NCBI GenBank assembly: GCA_965222105.1
Contig: CBDCTQ010000062.1
Coordinates: forward strand, 248,001-312,000
Length of the DNA: 64,000 nucleotides
DNA from: CALGLS01 sp965222105
GTDB lineage: Bacteria; Bacteroidota; Bacteroidia; Chitinophagales; Saprospiraceae
Direction of reading: 5' to 3'
In this document: positions 27,419 to 34,257 of the stretch, one piece after another
How positions within the stretch are numbered: the first letter of the stretch is position 1
How the letters are laid out: each line of letters begins with the position of its first letter
Translations under genes and position numbers: made by a program
Notes under the pieces: model-generated
Database searches by the model: none
What the model saw: the letters and a program-made list of their open reading frames with translations, nothing else
What the model was told of the DNA's origin: nothing

Positions 27419-27447
27419 AAAAAATGCCAGTGTCGGGAGACACTGGC
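27419..27447 (-). terminator. Rho-independent terminator downstream of the 27633-28307 lipoprotein gene
   Basis: A perfect 9-bp stem GCCAGTGTC (27426-27434) with GACACTGGC (27439-27447) and a GGGA loop (plus strand). On the minus strand the stem is followed by six T (27424-27419). It lies between the two minus-strand lipoprotein genes and would end transcription of the upstream one. Confidence 0.75.
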
Positions 27448-27565
27448 GATGAGGATTGTGTTTTTTTTTAACAGGTGGACGAACATGTCAATCACTGCAA
27501 CTGCTGAAGGAACTTTTCAGAAAATGGTGTCCACCTTACGCGTACCCTAAGTCTCTGAAGTAAGC

Positions 27566-27625
27566 AAGTAAAGCTCAAAAAATAACTTCCCATTTTAGAC
27601 ACAGTTTTTTGAGCATTGACTTATT
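27566..27625 (+). repeat. Partial copy of the AAGTAAAGCTCAAAA dispersed repeat
   Basis: CAAGTAAAGCTCAAAAAATA begins at 27565 and matches the minus-strand copy at 21479. It is followed after about 25 bp by the near-mirror TTTTTTGAGCATTGACTT (27605-27622), which makes an imperfect inverted repeat just beyond the stop of the 27633-28307 gene. Confidence 0.5.
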
Positions 27626-27632
27626 GAAAGGG

Positions 27633-28307
27633 TCAATTGCTGTAGCTGAGCGCCCTGTTTCTGTAAATTTTCCATTTACGGCTTTCATAATGGTGCTTGA
27701 GCTTATTGTCTAGCTTTTTGACGGCTTTGGTTTTGCTGTCAAAGGCCGTTCGGACGTAATATGGAAAGGGTTTGCTGAGTTGGATGTAGTCTTTATCCAT
27801 GATGACGAGGGCCGGCAGTCCGCTGGTACCTCCTACTTGTTGAAGGCTATTACCTTTGTCCGGTTTTACAAATACATCCTGATAGACATAAGAAAAAGAA
27901 GCGACAAAATAATCGTTTTTCAAAAAAGATAAGTCCTGTACCAGGTTGCCATTCCGGTCGAGCAAAGAGACCTGAGAATGGTTTCCCTCTTTAAGGGGTT
28001 TTGCGTCAGCAGGATCGAGAAAAAAGACGTTGCAAAAATGGAAATGGTCTTTAAAAGCCTTCATCGTTTCTTCGTTGGCGGCATCCATATCTTTGCGAAC
28101 TTTTGCTGCCATGTCCGGCTGGTTGGCCTCGATCAGGGTTTTAATTTTCTGTTCTGCGGTATTTAACCGAACGATGAGTACTGTATTGCTGGAAAAGTCG
28201 CTAACAGAACTAAGCATCGAACTGCGTGCAGCGCGTTGGTTTTTGCAATTTGAAAGAGTGAATACCAATAGTAGGGAAAGGACGAGACCGGAGGTGATCG
28301 TTTTCAT
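27633..28307 (-). CDS. Hypothetical lipoprotein
   Basis: 224 residues. The signal (GLVLSLLLVFTLSNC) has a lipobox-like LSNC with Cys21. The C-terminal two thirds include VFFLDPADAKPLKEGN, SLLDRNGNLVQDLSFLKND, FVASFSYVYQDVFV and LPALVIMDKDYIQLSKPFPY, a pattern of strands and helices. I do not recognise a family. A terminator follows at 27419-27447, and upstream is a palindromic cassette. No operon partner is seen. Confidence 0.7.
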   Translation of the reverse strand: MKTITSGLVLSLLLVFTLSNCKNQRAARSSMLSSVSDFSSNTVLIVRLNTAEQKIKTLIEANQPDMAAKVRKDMDAANEETMKAFKDHFHFCNVFFLDPADAKPLKEGNHSQVSLLDRNGNLVQDLSFLKNDYFVASFSYVYQDVFVKPDKGNSLQQVGGTSGLPALVIMDKDYIQLSKPFPYYVRTAFDSKTKAVKKLDNKLKHHYESRKWKIYRNRALSYSN

Positions 28308-28396
28308 TGTTTTGGTTTTTTAGGTGAAAGATTACGAAATTAACAAGTGGAAAACGAGCACACCGTTGAAGATGTTGTGCAAGGAAAAATATTTAA

Positions 28397-28586
28397 ACTT
28401 ATTTTAAGGTTTTTCGGTGAATTGATCGCTGCAACATAACCACGAAGGCACAGAGGCACAAAGATTCACAGAGAAAATCTGTGTGTAGACGTCGTTCGTC
28501 GCGGTTTGCAACCGCGATGCTCCGCTGCCGGCCGGCAGGTATGTCATGCACTCAACTTATTCTAAGGTTTTTCGGTGAATTGACCT
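28397..28586. repeat. Palindromic cassette flanked by about 33-bp direct repeats
   Basis: ACTTATTTTAAGGTTTTTCG with GGTGAATTGA (28397-28427) recurs almost identically at 28556-28586. Between them lies about 130 bp with cacagaggcacaaagattcacag and the hairpin CGCGGTTTGCAACCGCG (about 28500-28516). The right-hand copy provides the TTG of the promoter for the gene at 28614. A second cassette of the same design is at 61406-61618. Confidence 0.65.
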
Positions 28587-28609
28587 TTCCGTAAAAAACC
28601 CTATTTTTG
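28580..28609 (+). promoter_or_regulatory. Bacteroidota-type promoter of the AAA/PD-(D/E)XK gene
   Basis: TTG (28580-28582), a 19-nt spacer and TATTTTTG (28602-28609), which fits TAnnTTTG exactly. The ATG at 28614 is only 4 nt further on, so the transcript would be leaderless or nearly so. The -33 element lies in the direct repeat that flanks the preceding cassette. Confidence 0.75.
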
Positions 28610-28613
28610 GCCT

Positions 28614-30149
28614 ATGAGGCAAAAATTACCCATCGGCGTTCAGAGCTTTCGCGAAATCCGCGAGAATGACTTTTTGTACATCGACAAGACGGAGTCCCTC
28701 TTTCGGTTGGCAACTGACGGTAAATATTATTTCCTTTCCCGCCCCCGCCGGTTCGGCAAATCCCTCACCCTCTACACCCTCAAAGAACTTTTTGAAGGAC
28801 AAAAAGACCTCTTCCAGAGCCTGTGGGCCGAAAACCAATGGGACTGGACGCAACAACACCCCGTCATACATATTTCTTTCAACAGTATTGGATACAAAGA
28901 AGTTGGCTTGGTTAGAGCCATAGAAATCCGTTTGAGAGACATTGCCAAAGAAAATAATCTGATTTTGGGAAAGGAGGGAGTCGGACAATTGTTCCGGGAG
29001 TTAATCGAAAAGCTGTCGAAGCAAAACAAAGTCGTCATTCTCATCGACGAATACGACAAACCCATCATCGACTACCTCAAAGACATCCCACAGGCAAAAG
29101 CCAACCAGCAAATACTCAAATCGTTTTACTCCATCATCAAAGACGCCGACCCCTACATCCGCTTCCTGATGATCACCGGCGTGTCTAAATTCAGTAAGGT
29201 CAGTATTTTTTCGGAGCTCAATAATTTGAACGACATTACTTTCGACTGGCAATACGCCTCGCTGACCGGCATCACCCAACAAGAACTGGAGGACAATTTT
29301 GAACCCTCCCTCCTGGCGGGTCAACAACGGTTGAAGATGGAGCGCAACGCCTTGCTCGAACAAATCAAACATTGGTACAACGGCTATAGCTGGGACGGCG
29401 AAACACTCGTCTACAACCCATTTTCCCTTTTAAATTTCATGCAAAAAAGCACCTTTCAAAACTATTGGTTCGCCACCGGCACCCCCACCTTTTTGATCAA
29501 CCTGCTCAGAGAAAGGAACTTTTATAACATTACACAAACGGAGGTTGGACTCGCTGCCTTCGACAGCTTCGACATCGAAAACATCGAAACCTATTCCCTG
29601 CTCCTCCAAACGGGGTACCTCACCATTAAGTCCGTACAAGACCACGGCCTCTACCTACTCGACTACCCCAACCGCGAAGTAAAAGACAGCATGCTCCAGT
29701 ACCTCGTCGCCAGGTTCAGCCACGGATCCTATGCCCGCACCACCCCCATCGTACGCCACCTCCAGCGCACCTTTGTTGCCGACAACCTGCCCGAAGCCAT
29801 CGACATCATCAACGGGTTGTTCAAGTCCATCCCCTCCCAACTTTTCATCAAAGAAAAAGAAGCCTACTACCACTCCGTCGTTTTTCTGGTCTTTCAGTAT
29901 CTGGGCCTCTTTATCGACGCCGAAGTCAACACCTCCGACGGACGCATCGACGCCGTGGTTCATACCGATACCCACGTCTACGTCATCGAATTCAAACTGG
30001 ACGAATCGGCCGAGGCCGCTTTACAGCAAATTCGCGACAAGCAATACGCCGATAGATTCAAACTTTCCAAAAAAACGATTACTGCTCTTGGTATCAATTT
30101 TAGCAGCAGCTCCAAAAGTGTCGACGAGTGGAAAACGGAGGTCTATTAA
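28614..30149 (+). CDS. AAA-ATPase-like protein with C-terminal PD-(D/E)XK nuclease domain
   Basis: 511 residues. The N-terminal AAA-ATPase-like domain opens with LPIGVQSFREIRENDFLYID and has a Walker A-like RPRRFGKSLTLYTL and a Walker B VVILIDEYDKPI. The C-terminal PDDEXK_9 domain has the motif GRIDAVVHTDTHVYVIEFKL (Asp, then Glu-x-Lys) followed by a Gln in LQQIRDKQYADRF. This family is widespread and highly paralogous in Bacteroidota; roles in mobile-element or defence biology are suspected but not established. It is a single gene under its own promoter. Confidence 0.88.
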   Translation: MRQKLPIGVQSFREIRENDFLYIDKTESLFRLATDGKYYFLSRPRRFGKSLTLYTLKELFEGQKDLFQSLWAENQWDWTQQHPVIHISFNSIGYKEVGLVRAIEIRLRDIAKENNLILGKEGVGQLFRELIEKLSKQNKVVILIDEYDKPIIDYLKDIPQAKANQQILKSFYSIIKDADPYIRFLMITGVSKFSKVSIFSELNNLNDITFDWQYASLTGITQQELEDNFEPSLLAGQQRLKMERNALLEQIKHWYNGYSWDGETLVYNPFSLLNFMQKSTFQNYWFATGTPTFLINLLRERNFYNITQTEVGLAAFDSFDIENIETYSLLLQTGYLTIKSVQDHGLYLLDYPNREVKDSMLQYLVARFSHGSYARTTPIVRHLQRTFVADNLPEAIDIINGLFKSIPSQLFIKEKEAYYHSVVFLVFQYLGLFIDAEVNTSDGRIDAVVHTDTHVYVIEFKLDESAEAALQQIRDKQYADRFKLSKKTITALGINFSSSSKSVDEWKTEVY

Positions 30150-30288
30150 CCTGCAACTCCCTACTCAAAAGCCATATTTGTATTCGTTGCACTTCCTACC
30201 TCGACAAGGTTTGATCTACTGTGACCTCCAGGTTGCAAACCATTTTCAGCGAATTTTATAAGAAAACACTAATATCCAAGAGACAAAT

Positions 30289-30319
30289 TTGTTTTATCCA
30301 GACAATAGTTCTACATTTG
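30289..30319 (+). promoter_or_regulatory. Promoter of the perR-katG operon
   Basis: TTG (30289-30291), a 20-nt spacer and TACATTTG (30312-30319), which fits TAnnTTTG. Transcription would start near 30326, just upstream of the palindrome at 30332-30348. Confidence 0.7.
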
Positions 30320-30331
30320 CCCAGCTACTAA

Positions 30332-30348
30332 ATAAGAATAATTCTCAT
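30332..30348. promoter_or_regulatory. Candidate PerR/Fur-type operator
   Basis: ATAAGAAT-A-ATTCTCAT is a 7-1-7 type palindrome with 7 of 8 mirrored positions on each side. It lies between the predicted start of transcription and the perR ATG, where bound repressor would block transcription. It has the spacing of PerR/Fur boxes and suggests autoregulation of perR-katG. Confidence 0.6.
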
Positions 30349-30364
30349 CAAATAGCACCTATCC

Positions 30365-30784
30365 ATGAATAAAAAAGAAATAGCAGCTAAATTGTCGGAA
30401 AAAGGCCTGAGGGTCACCCCCCAACGAATTGCGATTTTTGAGGCCATAGTGAGCTTAAATAATCACCCCACCGCAGAAAACATCATAGAATACATCAAAA
30501 AAAATTACCCCAATATTTCAGTAGGAACCGTCTACAAGGTGTTGGATTCTCTTGTTGAAAATAAATTGCTGAACAAAGTAAAAACGGAAAGCGGCGTTAT
30601 GCGATTTGACCCGGTACTAAATAATCACCATCACCTCTATTGCGAAGAAACGGACAGGATCGAAGACTATGAAGATGAAAACCTCCACAAACTCATCAGC
30701 GATTATTTTAAAAAGAAAAAAATTAAAAATTTTAACATACAAGATTTCAAACTTCAAATTACAGGAACCTTTAAGAAAAATTGA
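30365..30784 (+). CDS. perR: Peroxide-responsive Fur-family repressor
   Basis: 139 residues. The winged-helix DNA-binding part (GLRVTPQRIAIFEAIVSLNN, then SVGTVYKVLDSLVENKLL) and dimerisation domain are complete. Regulatory metal ligands can be placed as His34, Asp82, His88, His90 and Asp101; the spacing equals that of Bacillus PerR (His37, Asp85, His91, His93, Asp104). The Asp at the last position is the PerR-type residue rather than Fur Glu. The structural zinc CxxC pairs are absent; only Cys93 is present. It lies 5 bp upstream of katG, so it is very likely a katG repressor relieved by peroxide. Confidence 0.88.
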   Translation: MNKKEIAAKLSEKGLRVTPQRIAIFEAIVSLNNHPTAENIIEYIKKNYPNISVGTVYKVLDSLVENKLLNKVKTESGVMRFDPVLNNHHHLYCEETDRIEDYEDENLHKLISDYFKKKKIKNFNIQDFKLQITGTFKKN

Positions 30785-30789
30785 AACAC

Positions 30790-32955
30790 ATGAGTGAACA
30801 AACAACCGGTAAATGCCCCGTCATGCACGGCGGTAATACCACTTCCAAATCTGCCGTAACAAAATGGTGGCCTAACTCCCTGAACCTGGACATACTACAC
30901 CAACACGACAGAAAGACCAACCCACATGGCGAAAACTTTAACTACAGAGAAGAACTTAAAAAACTGGACGTCGAAGCCCTTAAAAAAGACGTACATGCCT
31001 TGATGACAGATAGCCAGGATTGGTGGCCAGCAGACTGGGGACATTATGGCGGCCTGATGATCCGAATGGCCTGGCACGCAGCCGGCTCTTACCGAATAGC
31101 CGATGGCCGTGGTGGTGGCGGCACCGGAAACCTGCGCTTCGCTCCTCTAAACTCCTGGCCGGACAACGCCAGCCTCGACAAAGCCAGACGATTGTTATGG
31201 CCCATCAAGAAAAAATACGGCAACAAAGTGAGCTGGGCCGATCTAATCATACTGGCCGGTACCATCGCCTATGAAAATATGGGCCTTAAAACGTTTGGGT
31301 TCTCCTTCGGTCGTGAAGACATCTGGCATCCCGAAAAAGACGTCTATTGGGGTGCTGAAAAAGAATGGCTCGCCCCCAGTGACCAACGCTACGAAGAAGT
31401 GGACGATCCCACTACCATGGAAAACCCACTGGCAGCCGTTCAGATGGGCTTAATCTACGTCAACCCTGAAGGAGTAAACGGAAAACCAGACCCCTTAAAA
31501 ACAGCCACCCAGGTCCGGGAAACGTTTAGACGCATGGCTATGAATGACGAAGAAACCGTCGCCCTAACCGCCGGTGGACATACTGTTGGCAAAGCCCACG
31601 GAAATGGAGACGCCTCCGTTTTAGGACCTGTGCCGGAAGCCGCCTCCATCGAAGAACAGGGATTCGGTTGGGCCAACCCACATCCATCCGGCAAGGGACG
31701 GCACGCCGTAACCAGCGGATTGGAAGGCGCCTGGACCAAAGAACCCACCAAATGGGATAACGGATATTTTGAAATGCTGTTCAATCACGAATGGGAATTA
31801 CAAAAAAGCCCGGCAGGAGCCTGGCAATGGGAACCCACTAATATTGATGAAGAAAACAAACCAGTGGATGTCGAAGACCCCTCTATCCGATACAACCCCA
31901 TCATGACCGATGCAGACATGGCCATGAAAATGGACCCCATCTACAACGAAATTTCTCTAAAATTTAAACATGATCCCGAATACTTCTCTGACACCTTTGC
32001 CCGTGCCTGGTTCAAATTGACCCATCGAGATATGGGCCCCAAAGCCCGGTATTTCGGGCCCGATGTACCACAAGAAGATTTGATCTGGCAAGACCCCGTC
32101 CCGGCAGGTCGATCCGACTATGACGTGGAAGCCGTTAAATCGAAAATCAGCACTGCCGGACTTTCTGTTGCCGACATGGTATCTACCGCCTGGGACAGTG
32201 CCCGCACCTATCGTGACTCCGACAAAAGAGGAGGTGCTAATGGTGCCCGCATCAGACTGGCCCCTCAAAAAGATTGGGAAGGCAATGAACCAACCCGACT
32301 GATGCGGGTCTTGTCGGTTTTGGAGTCCATTGCAGCAGAGTTCGACATCAGCGTAGCCGACACCATCGTACTGGCCGGTAACGTGGGCGTAGAACAAGCT
32401 GCAAAAGCCGCAGGATATGACATCACCATTCCTTTCGCACCGGGTAGAGGCGATGCCACCGATGAAATGACCGACGCCGAATCATTTGCTCCCCTCCAAC
32501 CCATTGCAGATGGATACCGAAATTGGTTGAACAAAGATTACGTCGTTTCTCCTGAAGAATTATTGTTGGATCGAACGCAATTGATGGGATTGACAGCGCC
32601 GGAAATGACCGTCCTCATCGGCGGTATGCGCGCAATGGGTACCAACCATGGTGGCACCAAACACGGGGTCTTCACCAATAAGGAAGGTACACTGACGAAT
32701 GACTTTTTTGTCAACCTAACCGACATGTCAAATACCTGGAAACCCGTCGGAAAAAATTTGTATGAAATCAGAGACCGTTCAACCGGTGACCTGAAATGGA
32801 CCGCCACCCGCGTTGATCTTGTATTTGGTTCCAACTCCATACTCCGCGCCTATGCCGAAGTTTATGCCCAGGACGACTGCAAAGAAAAATTTGTAACTGA
32901 CTTCGTGAAAGCCTGGGTTAAAATGATGAATGCAGACAGATTTGATTTGAATTAA
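30790..32955 (+). CDS. katG: Catalase-peroxidase
   Basis: 721 residues from the ATG at 30790; a TTG overlapping the perR stop is less likely. It destroys hydrogen peroxide and can oxidise peroxidase substrates. The distal site Arg-Trp-His is in MIRMAWHAAGSYR; the proximal His is in ALTAGGHTVGKAHG. The Trp-Tyr-Met crosslink partners are visible as Trp of MAWH, Tyr of LIYVNPEGVNG and Met of RRMAMNDEE. The duplicated C-terminal half is complete (VADMVSTAWDSARTYRDSDK). It is co-transcribed with perR and followed by a strong terminator. Confidence 0.97.
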   Translation: MSEQTTGKCPVMHGGNTTSKSAVTKWWPNSLNLDILHQHDRKTNPHGENFNYREELKKLDVEALKKDVHALMTDSQDWWPADWGHYGGLMIRMAWHAAGSYRIADGRGGGGTGNLRFAPLNSWPDNASLDKARRLLWPIKKKYGNKVSWADLIILAGTIAYENMGLKTFGFSFGREDIWHPEKDVYWGAEKEWLAPSDQRYEEVDDPTTMENPLAAVQMGLIYVNPEGVNGKPDPLKTATQVRETFRRMAMNDEETVALTAGGHTVGKAHGNGDASVLGPVPEAASIEEQGFGWANPHPSGKGRHAVTSGLEGAWTKEPTKWDNGYFEMLFNHEWELQKSPAGAWQWEPTNIDEENKPVDVEDPSIRYNPIMTDADMAMKMDPIYNEISLKFKHDPEYFSDTFARAWFKLTHRDMGPKARYFGPDVPQEDLIWQDPVPAGRSDYDVEAVKSKISTAGLSVADMVSTAWDSARTYRDSDKRGGANGARIRLAPQKDWEGNEPTRLMRVLSVLESIAAEFDISVADTIVLAGNVGVEQAAKAAGYDITIPFAPGRGDATDEMTDAESFAPLQPIADGYRNWLNKDYVVSPEELLLDRTQLMGLTAPEMTVLIGGMRAMGTNHGGTKHGVFTNKEGTLTNDFFVNLTDMSNTWKPVGKNLYEIRDRSTGDLKWTATRVDLVFGSNSILRAYAEVYAQDDCKEKFVTDFVKAWVKMMNADRFDLN

Positions 32956-32984
32956 TACATCTACCCCCCACGTATAACCCTGCT

Positions 32985-33029
32985 ACAAACCCGTCTGACC
33001 AAAATTAATTGGTCGCAAGGCGGGTTTGT
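32985..33029 (+). terminator. Terminator of perR-katG
   Basis: ACAAACCCG (32985-32993) pairs with CGGGTTTGT (33021-33029), with an inner GACC/GGTC stem and a short T-rich tail. It is 30 bp beyond the katG stop. Confidence 0.7.
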
Positions 33030-33042
33030 TATTTGGGGCATA

Positions 33043-33082
33043 CAAAAAACCGGAACAAAACACCTAAGTTTTGTCCCGGTTT
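33043..33082 (-). terminator. Terminator of the ECF sigma factor gene
   Basis: AAACCGGAACAAAAC (33047-33061) pairs with GTTTTGTCCCGGTTT (33068-33082), with one mismatch and a 6-nt loop. On the minus strand it is followed by TTTTTT. It lies 60 bp past the sigma gene stop. Confidence 0.75.
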
Positions 33083-33140
33083 AATCCGCACAATAGCGGC
33101 TAGTGGCAAGTTATGCCTTCACTGGGTTGGGGAGGTTATT

Positions 33141-33749
33141 TTACTGCAAGGTCACCTCTTTTTCCTCGATCATTTTTCGAATGTTGATCAGTGCGTAGCG
33201 CATTCGTCCCAGAGCGGTGTTAATGCTAACACGGGTAAGCTGTGCAATTTCTTTAAAACTCATATCTGCGTAATGACGGAGGATGACGACTTCGCGTTGT
33301 TCGGGAGGGAGTTGATCCACGAGGTTGCGGATCTTGTCGTGGGTTTGGCTGCGGATGATGGTCTGTTCGGCGTTGGCATCGTTGGACTGGAGTACGTCAA
33401 AAATGTCGAACGTCTCCGTGGGGGAGATTTTGGGTCGGCGCTTGTTGCGGCGGAAATAGTCCACACACATATTGTAGGAAATACGCATGGCCCACTGCAC
33501 AAATTTGCCTTCGTGGTTGTATTTCCCTCTGCGGAGGGTATCGATGATCTTGATAAAGACTTCCTGGAAGATGTCTTCTGCCAGAGCCTGGTCTTTCACA
33601 AAAAGGTAAATGGAAGTGTAGATTTTTTGCCGGTGTCGGCAGAGAAGCTCTTCAAAAGCTCTTTCATCACCCTGGAGGTACTGTGCGATCAATTGCTGAT
33701 CGTTTAGCGGCATAACTTGCATAACTATCCTATTTTTTAAATATGTCAA
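33141..33749 (-). CDS. ECF-type RNA polymerase sigma factor
   Basis: 202 residues from ATG 33749; a start at 33722 (MQVMPLND) is equally reasonable and would give 193 residues. Region 2 (about residues 25-95) includes FVKDQALAEDIFQEVFIKII and WAMRISYNMCVDYFRRNKR, the -10 recognition segment. Region 4 (about 130-190) has LPPEQREVVILRHYADMSFK, EIAQLTRVSINTALGRMRYA. It redirects RNA polymerase to stress or envelope promoters. No anti-sigma gene lies next to it. It is divergent from uvrA with a 508-bp gap between. Confidence 0.92.
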   Translation of the reverse strand: MTYLKNRIVMQVMPLNDQQLIAQYLQGDERAFEELLCRHRQKIYTSIYLFVKDQALAEDIFQEVFIKIIDTLRRGKYNHEGKFVQWAMRISYNMCVDYFRRNKRRPKISPTETFDIFDVLQSNDANAEQTIIRSQTHDKIRNLVDQLPPEQREVVILRHYADMSFKEIAQLTRVSINTALGRMRYALINIRKMIEEKEVTLQ

Positions 33750-34257
33750 AAAATAATGTAGTGTAGAAGTTTGTCGCTTATATAAAGTGGATTTTAGTGA
33801 TGAAAAAAACTCGTTGTGGGGATTTGAGTAGTAATATCCGATTATTCTGACTCAAAATCAAGGCTAATGTAAAAACTATTTTTCAGTAATCGTATACTTT
33901 TAACAATTGTTAACAGAACATTAAGTAAAGCTCAAAAGTTAAATTCCCTCTTTTGGATCTTTGAAAAATTTACAAAACGCTCATTACCAATCGCTTATTT
34001 GCAAATTTTGTCAAAGATATCGGTAATTTAAATTTCGAGCGAGCCTAACTGGTTTTCACAACTTTATCCCCAATCTATTTCAAATATACGAAATATTACA
34101 CAAACCAGGCCATTCTTTCTATCCCATTTCCCATTAAAAACCCTATTTTTGGCGGAATTTTCACTTGATGAACCTAAAAATGACGAATCTCTGACAAAAA
34201 GACGGTTCGCCAGCTTCATTCCCCCACCGATAAATCTTCTAAATCTTCCGAACTAGA
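33750..34257. other. Intergenic region with dispersed repeat and uvrA -7 element
   Basis: It contains the repeat at 33922-34010, a TTTCGAGCGAGCCTAA motif near 34034-34049 that recurs at 18868-18883, and a TATTTTTG (34144-34151) that could be the uvrA -7 element. No convincing -33 TTG was found, and no gene. Confidence 0.45.
33922..34010 (+). repeat. Dispersed repeat copy headed by AAGTAAAGCTCAAAA
   Basis: Begins TAAGTAAAGCTCAAAAGTTA and continues to CGCTTATTTGCAAA. It aligns to the minus-strand copy at 21396-21479 with few gaps. Shorter head-only copies are at 27566, about 46827 and about 48179. Confidence 0.65.

Noticed and set aside
33009..33707. Plus-strand frame of 232 residues
   Set aside because: Shadow of the ECF sigma factor gene.
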